Assembly: GCA_964511535.1 (NCBI GenBank) | Contig: CAZEFW010000039.1 | Span: 1-57,856 of the forward strand | Origin: CAZCFB01 sp964511535 | Lineage (GTDB): Bacteria; Myxococcota_A; Polyangia; GCA-2747355; CAZCFB01 | DNA: 57,856 bases | Direction of reading: 5' to 3' | Shown here: one piece after another, positions 50,765 through 57,856 of the stretch | How positions within the stretch are numbered: position 1 is the stretch's first letter | How the letters are laid out: the number at the start of each line of letters is the position of its first letter | Notes under the pieces: model-generated | What the model saw: only the letters and a program-made list of their open reading frames with translations | Told to the model about the DNA's origin: nothing | The model's database searches: none | Translations under genes and position numbers: made by a program

Positions 50765-52516
50765 ATGCCAGCTTCTGCGACGCGCTTTTTGGCCATATTG
50801 CTCGTTGCATCACTGCCGGCTGCCTGCAGCGATGGCCTCGACGGCCTGCCGGCCAACAGCCCGTGTAACACCAACCAGGACTGCGCGGACCGGGTCTGCC
50901 ATGGTGGCGTGTGCGCCGCGTCCAGCCGCGGGGAGCAGGGGGATCCGTGCCAGGGCAACGGCCAGTGCAAGAGCTTCAACTGCCTCGGCGGGGTGTGCCG
51001 CAAGGGGCAGTCGGCCGACGGGGTGGCGTGCATCCACGACGAGGAGTGCCGCTCTGGCTACTGCGGCCCCACGGGCAAATGCGGTGACCAGGCGCTTGAC
51101 GGCGGCCCACCCGACGCGCCCCGGCTGGACATGCCGCGGGCGGACGCTCGGATCCCGGACCAGCGGAAGCCTGACCTTCCCACGCCAGACATACCCCGGC
51201 CCGACCTGCCTGTCCCCGACATGCCGCTCCCCGACATGCCGCCACCGGACCTTCTTCAGCCCGACGCCTCGCTGTGCGGCAACGCCAAGCTCGACCCGAC
51301 CGAGGTGTGCGACGGCGCGCTGCTGGGGGGCAAGACCTGCAAGACCCAGGGCTTCACCGGCGGCAGCCTCGCCTGCAAGGCGTGCAAGCTCGACACCCTG
51401 CTCTGCTACGAGGTGCGCGACCCGAAGCACCTGTACATGGGAACCAACGGCACGACCTGGGCGCTCAATCACCCCAGGGTGGCCAGCGATGGGTCCAGCT
51501 TCTTCGCCGTCTGGACCGGCTTCAAGGTTGGGGGCGGCACGGCGAGCTGGGTCGAGGGCGCCATGGTCGACGCCCAGGGCAAGGTGTCGGTCAAGCAGAA
51601 GCACCTGGTGAACACCGCGCCGGCCAAGTACGACGCGGACGTGGCCTTCAACGGCAAGGACTACCTGGTGGTCTGGAGCCAGCCGGGTGAGGTGCGGGGC
51701 TCGCAAGTGAGCACGGCGGGCTCTGTGGCCGACCCCGTGGGCAAACAGCTGGTCAAAAAGCCGGCAGGCCGCCATGCGCCACGCCTGGCCTTCGACGGCA
51801 CGAACAACTTGCTGGTGCACTGGTTCGACTCGGGCGGCAGCTCCAAAAACCGCCAGATCTGGGCCCAGCGGGTGAGCACCGCGCCGGCGGCGGTGGGCGC
51901 GGCGCTGAAGGTCAGCGCGGGCACCCACTACCTGCAATCCTACGGCATCACCCCGCCCGCAGTGGCCTTCGACGGGCTGAACTACCTCGTGGTCTGGAGC
52001 GACCTCAACAACATCCACGCCGCCAGGGTGAGCCCGGCAGGAGTGCGGCTGAACAGCGCGAACCTGGTGATCTCCAACGCCTCGGGCACCCAGCGCAACC
52101 CCGCCGCGGCCGGCAGCGCAGCTGGCTCCATGGTGACCTTCGAAGATACCCAGTCCGGTGGGCGGGAGATCAACGGCGTGCGCGTGAACAAGACCGGCAC
52201 CGTGTCCAAGCCGGGGTGGGTCTCGGTGAGCTCCAAGCTCAAGTGCAACCCGGCCGTGGCGTTTGACGGCAAGCACTACCTGGTGGTCTGGGCCGAGGGG
52301 TGCCTCGGGACCATCCGCGGCATCAGGATGGACCCGACCACGGGCAAGGCAGTGGACCCGTCGGCCATCCCGCTGTCCATGGCGAGCAGCCCGAGTGAGA
52401 GCGCGCCTGCGCTGGCCTACGCCGGCGGCCAGTACATGGTGATCTGGATCGCCAGCGCAACCAACAAGCCATACCTGATCGAGGGGACGCGGCTGCGCTT
52501 CGGCAAGGCGCCGTGA
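50765..52516 (+). CDS. Lipoprotein with Cys-rich repeats, Asp/Pro linker and propeller-like repeats
   Basis: 583 residues. Signal ends in LPAACSD. Residues ~30-115 hold three Cys-rich repeats (NQDCADRVCHGGVC, NGQCKSFNCLGGVC, DEECRSGYCGPTGKC) like those of other myxobacterial surface proteins. A linker of PD-L/M-P units follows (~115-175). Then come repeats of the pattern VAFDGxxYLVVWSD, expected to form a beta-propeller. GGGGAG lies upstream of ATG 50765. Ligand and role unknown. Confidence 0.8.
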   Translation: MPASATRFLAILLVASLPAACSDGLDGLPANSPCNTNQDCADRVCHGGVCAASSRGEQGDPCQGNGQCKSFNCLGGVCRKGQSADGVACIHDEECRSGYCGPTGKCGDQALDGGPPDAPRLDMPRADARIPDQRKPDLPTPDIPRPDLPVPDMPLPDMPPPDLLQPDASLCGNAKLDPTEVCDGALLGGKTCKTQGFTGGSLACKACKLDTLLCYEVRDPKHLYMGTNGTTWALNHPRVASDGSSFFAVWTGFKVGGGTASWVEGAMVDAQGKVSVKQKHLVNTAPAKYDADVAFNGKDYLVVWSQPGEVRGSQVSTAGSVADPVGKQLVKKPAGRHAPRLAFDGTNNLLVHWFDSGGSSKNRQIWAQRVSTAPAAVGAALKVSAGTHYLQSYGITPPAVAFDGLNYLVVWSDLNNIHAARVSPAGVRLNSANLVISNASGTQRNPAAAGSAAGSMVTFEDTQSGGREINGVRVNKTGTVSKPGWVSVSSKLKCNPAVAFDGKHYLVVWAEGCLGTIRGIRMDPTTGKAVDPSAIPLSMASSPSESAPALAYAGGQYMVIWIASATNKPYLIEGTRLRFGKAP

Positions 52517-52554
52517 TCCCGGGCCGCGGCTGACAGGCGCAGCGCGGGGCTGGT

Positions 52555-52941
52555 CTAGGCGGCGCCCTGCGGGTGCAGCATGATCAGGTTGCCGAAGCCG
52601 TCCTCGAACATGTTCTTCAACCCATAATCCGGTTTGGCCAGGTCGTCGCGGAAGCGCACGCCGCGCGACTCCAGCTCTTCGCGCGTGGCCTGGACATCCT
52701 GCGTCCCGAACACGATGACCGGCAACCCGGCGCCGTACACGCTCTCCTGATATGTCTTCGCGAAAGAGTCCCCGCGCGGCTCCAACAACAAGCATGTGCC
52801 GTCCGGGTCCTCCGGCGACACCACGATGGCCACCTGAGCCTCGGGCACGAACTGCTGGCTCCTGAAGCCCAACACCTCGGTGTAAAACACATGCGCCTTG
52901 AGCGGGTCATCCACGAACACGCTGGTCATCAGGATCTTCAT
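52555..52941 (-). CDS. VOC family (glyoxalase-like) protein
   Basis: 128 residues, one vicinal-oxygen-chelate module: VFVDDPLKAHVFYTEVLGF at the start, a second half VIVFGTQDVQATREELESRGVRF, ending in FEDGFGNLIMLHP. Metal-ligand candidates are present but not fully canonical. The family covers glyoxalases, dioxygenases and resistance proteins; the substrate is not known. Convergent with the lipoprotein gene upstream. Confidence 0.88.
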   Translation of the reverse strand: MKILMTSVFVDDPLKAHVFYTEVLGFRSQQFVPEAQVAIVVSPEDPDGTCLLLEPRGDSFAKTYQESVYGAGLPVIVFGTQDVQATREELESRGVRFRDDLAKPDYGLKNMFEDGFGNLIMLHPQGAA

Positions 52942-53002
52942 CGGCGGCCTCCTTGAGATGGTGGAGAGAGTTCTTTAGCAGGCCACGCCGGGTGGCGCCC
53001 GC

Positions 53003-53482
53003 TCACCTTCGGTGGAGCGTGAGCGCTGGATTGATCACATTGATCTGCAGGATCTTCTTGATCACCCCCGACTCCGTGCAGCGCCGGTACTCCGCGCCGG
53101 TGGAGCCCTGCGAAAACATCCCGGTCGCCTTACACATGTTGGTCTGACTGACCGTGTTGTAGACCACGCCGTTTTTGACGTTGAGGATGGACTCCTGGGG
53201 GGTGCTGCACCGAATCTCGGAGGTGCCGACCGCCATGGTCCCACGCATCGTCTCGTTGAGCATCATGGACGCTGGGTCCCCCGAGAGCGTGGAGAAGGTG
53301 AACGCCAATCCCCCCGAGAAGCTGTACTCGGTCGTCTCATGCCCATCGCTCATGTGCAGCCGCTTGAGCACGTAGGTGCCGTCCGGAGGAGCGCCGCGCA
53401 CCCGGCAATCGTCCCAGGAATCGCCGCAGGCGTTGGCCAGCAAACAAAGGGCCACAACTGCGCATCTGCAGGTTTTACGCAT
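53003..53482 (-). CDS. Small predicted lipoprotein, unknown function
   Basis: About 159 residues. Signal VVALCLLANACGDS with a plausible Cys anchor. The rest is beta-rich with paired Cys (WDDCRVRG, IRCSTP, NMCKATG, RRCTESG) and resembles no family I know. ATG 53482 is chosen because it gives a compact signal peptide; the longer open frame to 53527 lacks support. The same-strand neighbour upstream (53490-53975) ends seven bases before its start, so they are likely co-transcribed. Confidence 0.6.
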   Translation of the reverse strand: MRKTCRCAVVALCLLANACGDSWDDCRVRGAPPDGTYVLKRLHMSDGHETTEYSFSGGLAFTFSTLSGDPASMMLNETMRGTMAVGTSEIRCSTPQESILNVKNGVVYNTVSQTNMCKATGMFSQGSTGAEYRRCTESGVIKKILQINVINPALTLHRR

Positions 53483-53489
53483 AATTAAT

Positions 53490-53975
53490 TTATCCCCCCG
53501 TGCCCCAGATATCCGGGCCCTGATCAAGCTTGATGAACAGGTCAGAAGACAGGCATGACTTGCTGCACTTGGTGGTGGGCCTGGGGCAGCCGGTGGCCTT
53601 GTCGATCATCACGTCCCAGCACTCCGGCTTCAGGTCGCAGATTCCGCTGTAGATCTGCGATGCGCCCACGCAGCCCCACTTGACCTGCGGGCAGTTGCAG
53701 GTCCGCCACTGTCCCCAGTCCTTCTCGGGGATGCACTTGCACTGGCCTTGATCCGCGGCCAGGTCCGGAATCAATGGCTTCTTGTCTGGCGCCGCCGCCT
53801 GATCCACGGCCTTGTCCGGGGCAGCGCTCTTGTCAGGGGCCAAGTCAGCGCTGGCGTCCACCAGCCCGGTGTCGCTGGCCAGGAGGTCCTTGCCGCCGTC
53901 AGCGGCCTTGCCGCCGCTGCCGGAACAGGCCGCCAGGGCCAGGAGCGGAATCACTGCCCACAATGCGCTCTTCAT
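53490..53975 (-). CDS. Predicted lipoprotein with Asp/Ala/Pro linker and Cys-rich C-terminus
   Basis: 161 residues. LALAACSGSGG gives a clear lipobox. Residues ~25-85 are a PDK/PDL/AADQ linker of the same style as other lipoproteins here. The C-terminal ~75 have eight or more Cys (CKCIPEKDW, CNCPQVKWGCVG, CDLKPECW, CPRPTTKCSKSC), likely disulfide-bonded. GAGGGGG precedes ATG 53975. Function unknown. Confidence 0.72.
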   Translation of the reverse strand: MKSALWAVIPLLALAACSGSGGKAADGGKDLLASDTGLVDASADLAPDKSAAPDKAVDQAAAPDKKPLIPDLAADQGQCKCIPEKDWGQWRTCNCPQVKWGCVGASQIYSGICDLKPECWDVMIDKATGCPRPTTKCSKSCLSSDLFIKLDQGPDIWGTGG

Positions 53976-54008
53976 TTGTGCGTCCCCCTCTTGCATGAGC
54001 ACCGGCCA

Positions 54009-54464
54009 TCACCCATCGAACTCCACGAGCGTGTGGTCCTCGCCTTCAAGCTCCTCGTCGATGATGGCCTCGATGATGTCCCAGTCTCCCCCTGCCAGAC
54101 CGGCTCCAATGAGAGGATACCCGATCCGCCGGCCTGTGTGCCGGGCCCTGATTGCCCTGAACGCCGCCCCAACGGCCTCGTAGTCCACCTTCACCCCGCG
54201 GCCCCTGTAGTCGAACTGCGTGTAGGCGTTGACCACCGTGAGCTCGTGGCCACCCACGTCGATGACCGCCTCGCTGGTGGAACCGAGCTTGCCCCGATCC
54301 CCCTTCTGCGTCTCTCGATCCGCCTGGTAAGCAGCCGGATAGGTCGCCCTGATGGCCCGCGCGATCCCCGCCCCCATCACGCACTGGCAGTTGCAGCCAT
54401 GGACGATGACATCGAACACGCCCCGTCGTCCGAGCTCGAGCAGGTCTCCCCTGATTCGTTTCAT
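54009..54464 (-). CDS. Macro domain (ADP-ribose-binding) protein
   Basis: 151 residues, a single macro domain. RGDLLELG is followed by DVIVHGCNCQCVMGAGIARAI (the ADP-ribose loop), and later VVNAYTQF and GYPLIGAGLAGGDWDII. Such stand-alone proteins hydrolyse or bind ADP-ribose derivatives, for example ADP-ribose 1''-phosphate or ADP-ribosyl groups. The context of small accessory genes does not say which. Confidence 0.9.
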   Translation of the reverse strand: MKRIRGDLLELGRRGVFDVIVHGCNCQCVMGAGIARAIRATYPAAYQADRETQKGDRGKLGSTSEAVIDVGGHELTVVNAYTQFDYRGRGVKVDYEAVGAAFRAIRARHTGRRIGYPLIGAGLAGGDWDIIEAIIDEELEGEDHTLVEFDG

Positions 54465-54507
54465 CGCGTCTCCCTACAGCCTGAACATGAAGCGGCAAGC
54501 CACGGGC

Positions 54508-54882
54508 TCAGGTCCCCAGCGGATCGATGGAGTCCGACTCCACCATCAACATCACCGTCTTCACAGGAGCGCGTGGCCTGTGCAGCACCCCTCTTGAGAT
54601 GGTGACGCCCTGGTTCGGCTCCAGGACGATGGATTCATCTTCCAGCTCGACGATCAGCTTGCCGCTCAGGACGAAGAAGAACTCGTCCTCCTCGTCATGC
54701 TTGTGCCAGTGATATTCCCCCTCCACGACGCCAAGCCGTACCACCGAAGCGTTGACCTTGGTCAGGGTCTGGTTGAACCAGTCATGCTGACACGCCGCCA
54801 CGATGCCCGGCACATCGATCATCTCGTGATGCCGGTACTTGATGTCCATCCGCTGGTTGTAGGGGTTGTCCTTGCTGGTCAT
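54508..54882 (-). CDS. Cupin domain protein
   Basis: 124 residues. Cupin motif 1, YHWHKHDEEDEFFFVLSGKL, supplies two or three His and a Glu for a metal. Motif 2 is PNQGVTISRGVLHRP. Beta-barrel enzymes of this type bind a metal and a small substrate such as a sugar or amino acid. ATG 54882 has an AGGAAGG ribosome-binding site; ATG 54849 would shorten it. Substrate unknown. Confidence 0.85.
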   Translation of the reverse strand: MTSKDNPYNQRMDIKYRHHEMIDVPGIVAACQHDWFNQTLTKVNASVVRLGVVEGEYHWHKHDEEDEFFFVLSGKLIVELEDESIVLEPNQGVTISRGVLHRPRAPVKTVMLMVESDSIDPLGT

Positions 54883-54907
54883 GGCCTTCCTCGGAGCAAA
54901 GCAGCAG

Positions 54908-55672
54908 TCATGAATGAAGCCTGGTCTTGTCGAAAGATTGCTCATCCTCCAGGCGCCACTGAGGGTGGGTCGTCATCCTCATGTCCGGCGGCTTTCTCAA
55001 GGCAAAGTCCTCCGGTATTTCCAGTTCATACCTGGACCACTGGTAGAGGAACAATCGCCCCGTGAGCAGTCCGGCCAGGGTGATGAGCACCTCCTTGCGC
55101 CCCCTGATGGAGGATACCGTCCTGCCCTCGTTGAAGCGAAGCAGCTCCTTGCGCCCTTCCGGGTAGATGGTCTTGCCTGCCAGCCGCCACCTGAGCTTCT
55201 GCCCCCTCGCCTCATCGGGCAGGACCATGGGCACCATGGCGTAGCCGAACTCCCCGGGGCCCATGGCGACCTCGATGTTCATCTGGCCATGGACCGCCTT
55301 GCGAATCATCGAGATCCTCCTGGGCTTCAGACGGATCGTCATCTTCGCCGGGCCCGAGAACCTGTTCTGGTACAGCACCTTCAGCGCGACGACACCGTCG
55401 TCAAATGACGGCGAGATGGAGAAGCAGACCCCGCTGATCTCGAACGGCTCCTCATCCACCATCCTGAGAAGATCCGGCGCCTTCTCCTGGCGCATGTAGT
55501 TGTGAAAGAACGCGAAGGTGCTCCCAGCAAAGACGCCGATGGTGCCGATGCGCCAGACCCAGATGTTGATGGCCGACTCATGCGGCTCCATGCCGAACCA
55601 CACGACCCCGGCCATGAACAACGACCCGAGGGCGATGATGAGCAGCAGGTTCCGCTTGGTCTCGGTCATCAT
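54908..55672 (-). CDS. Membrane protein with C-terminal beta-rich domain, unknown
   Basis: 254 residues. Two N-terminal membrane helices (LLLIIALGSLFMAGVVWFG and WRIGTIGVFAGSTFAFF) precede a cytosolic or periplasmic region that is basic and beta-rich (ISGVCFSISPSFDDGVVALKVLYQ). A Gly/Arg-rich patch is near residue 195 (SSIRGRKEVLITLAGLLTG). No family recognised. Probable short operon with neighbours on the same strand. Confidence 0.6.
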   Translation of the reverse strand: MMTETKRNLLLIIALGSLFMAGVVWFGMEPHESAINIWVWRIGTIGVFAGSTFAFFHNYMRQEKAPDLLRMVDEEPFEISGVCFSISPSFDDGVVALKVLYQNRFSGPAKMTIRLKPRRISMIRKAVHGQMNIEVAMGPGEFGYAMVPMVLPDEARGQKLRWRLAGKTIYPEGRKELLRFNEGRTVSSIRGRKEVLITLAGLLTGRLFLYQWSRYELEIPEDFALRKPPDMRMTTHPQWRLEDEQSFDKTRLHS

Positions 55673-55694
55673 GGCGGTGGCCTCGATATCCTCT

Positions 55695-55904
55695 CTAACA
55701 ATCGCCGGGATACATGGATTTCACGCCGGCGCATATCTGCTGCGAAGGTTTCTCCAGCAGCCACCTGCAATGGGCTGCCTTGTCGGAGTACAGGGAGCAG
55801 AACACGGAATACTGGTACGGGTGTCCCTTGATCTGCTGGCCCTTGCAGCATCCACTCACCACCCTCGAGACGAGGTCGATGCAATCAGGATCGTACCTGA
55901 ACAC
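55695..55904 (-). CDS. Small Cys-rich protein, possibly truncated at its start
   Basis: About 69 residues from GTG 55904 (FRYDPDCIDLVSRVV, then GCCKGQQIKG, CSLYSDKAAHCRWL and CAGVKSMYPGDC). It fills the gap between a VOC gene and a membrane-protein gene. A partial frame at the window end has the same CAGVKSxY ending, suggesting a real family. The start is unclear; the open frame continues upstream through the VOC gene as a shadow. Cannot be named. Confidence 0.4.
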   Translation of the reverse strand: MFRYDPDCIDLVSRVVSGCCKGQQIKGHPYQYSVFCSLYSDKAAHCRWLLEKPSQQICAGVKSMYPGDC

Positions 55905-55959
55905 CGCGCGGAAGGCGTCACAGTCGGCCCATTCCCCCGGGGCCCCGACAAGGGCCGCG

Positions 55960-56364
55960 TCAGGCGTCCTTGTTCTTGTCGTCCCAGACCATCGGCTCCC
56001 ACAGCTCCACCTTGTTGCCATCCGGGTCCATGACCCACGCGAACTTGCCGTTCTCGTGTGACTCGGGCCCCTGGACCACCTCCACCCCGCCGGCGCGAAG
56101 CTGCTCCAGCAGCTCGTCGAGGTCATCCACCCTGTAGTTGATCATGAACGAAGAGTCGCTCGGGCTGAACCACTCGCTGTCCTTCTCCGCCACATGCCAC
56201 ACCGTCATCCCGCCATCCTCGGCCCGGTCTTCGGCCCACTTGAGGATGGCGCCGCCAAAATCCTCCAGCGCCATGCCCAGGTGCTTCCGATACCACTCAG
56301 CCAGAGCCTTGTTGTCTCCGCTGGTCTTGAAGAACACGCCGCCGATTCCCGTTACCTTGGCCAT
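55960..56364 (-). CDS. VOC family (glyoxalase-like) protein
   Basis: 134 residues, vicinal-oxygen-chelate fold: GGVFFKTSGDNKALAEWYRKHLGM, the central INYRVDDLDELLEQLRAGG and the C-terminal WVMDPDGNKVELWEP, which includes the usual Glu ligand. No specific substrate can be inferred. Not closely like the other VOC gene at 52555. Confidence 0.9.
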   Translation of the reverse strand: MAKVTGIGGVFFKTSGDNKALAEWYRKHLGMALEDFGGAILKWAEDRAEDGGMTVWHVAEKDSEWFSPSDSSFMINYRVDDLDELLEQLRAGGVEVVQGPESHENGKFAWVMDPDGNKVELWEPMVWDDKNKDA

Positions 56365-56449
56365 GATTTCCCTCCGTCAGATCTCAGTTGCTTCCAATTC
56401 CCGAAGCATTGCTGATTCCCCCGTTGCGTCAACAGCCGCGCGACGCCAG

Positions 56450-57085
56450 TCACCAGCACGCCGGCACATTCCTGCCGTTGTAGATGCCGCCGCCCGTGCG
56501 AACACATTTGGCCGACGAGTAGATCCTGAACTGCTCCGAGTACGTCGCGTTGGTCTTGACCTGAACCTCCACGTCGTCGGCCGGGTCAACCCGCGCGCAG
56601 AGCCCCTGCCCCAGGATGTTCTTCACCGTGGCGGCCACATAGGCGGTCTTGTAGCCCGTGAGGACCACGTCACATTTGAGCGTGTCATCGCGCTTGAACC
56701 AGGTCGGGTTGCTGGACACCGTCTTGAGGATCGCCTTGCGGACCTTGCCGTAGTAGCAGGAAGAAGGGTTGAAGCCCCAGGTGCACTTCTTGCCGCTGGA
56801 GCCGCACTGCTTTCCCCCTGGCGGAGGACACTTGGAGTACGGCGCCGGGGCATCAGGTTTGGGCGTGGCCGGCCCATCGGCCTTCATCAAATCCAACAGC
56901 AGGGTGTCCGCCGCCCCCTGGTCGCCAGGACCTCCCTGTTCAGACAGCCCCTGCGTATCCCGACTCGCCAGCCCGTCCTTCTTGCCCGCACTTCCATCCT
57001 CGCTCGCGTCCCCGATCCCGACAGGATCACAGGCGGCACAGGCGACGAGGAGCGCCAACAGAATATTGAGGAGAGCCTTGCTCAT
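56450..57085 (-). CDS. Predicted lipoprotein, unknown function
   Basis: 211 residues. Signal LLALLVACAACDPVG with lipobox Cys. Residues ~30-80 are a Gly/Asp/Ser linker. The C-terminal ~130 has a Cys-rich start (KCPPPGGKQCGSSGKKCTWG) and then a beta-rich part (LKCDVVLTGYKTAYVAATV). Resembles the other linker lipoproteins of the window in plan but not in sequence. Confidence 0.7.
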   Translation of the reverse strand: MSKALLNILLALLVACAACDPVGIGDASEDGSAGKKDGLASRDTQGLSEQGGPGDQGAADTLLLDLMKADGPATPKPDAPAPYSKCPPPGGKQCGSSGKKCTWGFNPSSCYYGKVRKAILKTVSSNPTWFKRDDTLKCDVVLTGYKTAYVAATVKNILGQGLCARVDPADDVEVQVKTNATYSEQFRIYSSAKCVRTGGGIYNGRNVPACW

Positions 57086-57173
57086 CGTTCAATGACCAGC
57101 AGGCGAATACTACCAGCGCGTGGTCCTCGCCCGCCAACGGATGGCCGATGGCCGGCTCCGGGCCCGCGCCGCC

Positions 57174-57707
57174 TCAGGCCACGGACGGAAGCTCGTCCAT
57201 GTCGATCATCTGGTCCGGGTGGTCGCTGGCCAGCTTGCTCACCAGCTCCAGCACCTTCGGGTACTCCGGCACACCGCGGCCCACCTCGCACGCCTCCACC
57301 AGCACGTCGAAGTCGGGCAGGCCGCACTCTTCGAACCGCCCCGCAACCGCCAGCAGCACCTCGCCCCACCGCGGCGGCAACGGATCGCCGGCCACCTTCA
57401 GCGCCTCCAGCACCGGCTCCAGCAGGCTGTAGGGCTCGTCATACCATCCATCCCCCAGCGGGCCCTCCTCGTCCTCCCAGATGGTGATGCGCTGGCCCCC
57501 GTAGACATCTTCAGCCACATCCGCGTAAACGCAGCTGGCCGCCACCGCGCCCAGAAGCCCCTCCGCCCAGGCCTGCCCACCACCCCACGCGCCGTCCTCC
57601 ATCACCTCCTCCAGCAGCTCTGCGATCTCATCCATCGGCTCGGTGTTGGGCGATTCCACTGCAGCCAACAGACCCATCAACTCATCGTACCGCTCAGGTC
57701 GCGACAT
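57174..57707 (-). CDS. Acidic cytosolic protein, unknown
   Basis: 177 residues, strongly acidic and probably all-alpha (ERYDELMGLLAAVES, DEIAELLEEVMEDGA, EGLLGAVAASCVYADVAED, PVLEALKVAGDP). No family recognised. It has no signal peptide and codon use looks like its neighbours, so it is likely real. Upstream is the partial Cys-rich gene at the window edge. Confidence 0.65.
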   Translation of the reverse strand: MSRPERYDELMGLLAAVESPNTEPMDEIAELLEEVMEDGAWGGGQAWAEGLLGAVAASCVYADVAEDVYGGQRITIWEDEEGPLGDGWYDEPYSLLEPVLEALKVAGDPLPPRWGEVLLAVAGRFEECGLPDFDVLVEACEVGRGVPEYPKVLELVSKLASDHPDQMIDMDELPSVA

Positions 57708-57743
57708 GCTCTGCTCCTTTGTGAGATTAAGCGCTGGCCAGAT

Positions 57744-57856
57744 TTATAGCGCGATCTTGGGCGGATGCACGGAGCGCACAATAGCAACCTTCAACTGGAA
57801 CAGCTCGGGACCATCCTGGCATTGCTCCGTATACAAAGATTTCACCCCGGCACAAT
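57744..57856 (-). CDS. C-terminal fragment related to the small Cys-rich protein
   Basis: At least 37 codons open off the window edge, ending at TAA 57746-57744. The visible part starts CAGVKSLYTEQC, then QDGPELFQL and AIVRSV. CAGVKS(L/M)Y matches the C-terminus of the gene at 55695. It is partial, so no function can be given. Confidence 0.4.
   Translation of the reverse strand, partial: CAGVKSLYTEQCQDGPELFQLKVAIVRSVHPPKIAL

Noticed and set aside
50445..57856. Genomic island integrated at tRNA-Leu
   Set aside because: The duplicated tRNA end is only 106 bp away and there is no integrase or compositional change in the following genes.

Overview
The window looks like a high-GC chromosomal segment of a myxobacterium-like organism (Myxococcota, probably uncultured or little studied). 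The reasons are: two exported proteins ending in MYXO-CTERM-type tails (a Gly-Cys or Cys-x-Cys motif, a hydrophobic helix, then basic residues), many secreted lipoproteins with Asp/Pro/Lys linkers, a mevalonate-pathway HMG-CoA reductase, a bacterial oxidosqualene cyclase, a sigma-54/NtrC two-component system, and a B12-dependent ribonucleotide reductase. No phage, transposase, integrase or CRISPR array was seen. The assignment rests on gene content only.

Layout. 1-6.9 kb: a minus-strand overlapping operon (PilZ protein, hypB, hypF, fused MFS/spermidine-synthase-like protein), then tatD and a flavin-binding oxidase-like gene on the plus strand. 6.9-10.7 kb: class II ribonucleotide reductase divergent from a glycosyltransferase and a lipoprotein. 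10.8-22.8 kb: exported proteins (beta-propeller lipoprotein, S74-chaperone lipoprotein, single-heme lipoprotein, S9 peptidase) with a CDP-alcohol phosphatidyltransferase and a second PilZ protein. 22.9-26.1 kb: DUF116 protein and an HMG-CoA reductase/polyprenyl-diphosphate synthase fusion. 26.3-34.5 kb: one tightly overlapping minus-strand operon, sensor kinase - NtrC-type regulator - aroB - aroDE fusion - aroA - aroK - aroC. 34.9-39.4 kb, divergent: chorismate mutase/DAHP synthase, U32-family Fe-S protein, oxidosqualene cyclase. 39.4-48.0 kb: exported proteins including a matrixin-like metalloprotease flanked by a TIMP-like and an NTR-like protein, and a START-like protein. 48.1-50.5 kb: POT peptide transporter, DUF454 protein, a small selenoprotein that a normal ORF call cannot see, and tRNA-Leu(UAG). 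50.7-57.9 kb: small accessory genes (lipoproteins, two VOC proteins, cupin, macro domain, unknown proteins).

The most interesting unit is 23.6-39.4 kb. Together its genes cover the steps from DAHP to chorismate plus isoprenoid chain and triterpene cyclisation. Both ends carry a sigma-54-type -24/-12 element (34680-34695 and, on the minus strand, 26125-26110), and both have a shared GC-rich palindromic motif upstream. The NtrC-type activator lies between them. The DAHP synthase leader also contains a candidate 39-codon leader peptide with tandem Trp codons and mutually exclusive RNA stems. I infer, without proof, a regulon co-ordinating aromatic and isoprenoid precursors, for example for quinones or sterols.

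Other highlights are a cycloartenol-synthase-like active site in the cyclase with an alternative-hairpin leader, a TIMP-like protein next to a matrixin, and the UGA-containing glutaredoxin-like gene. All calls come from reading the sequence and remembered family motifs; no database search was run.
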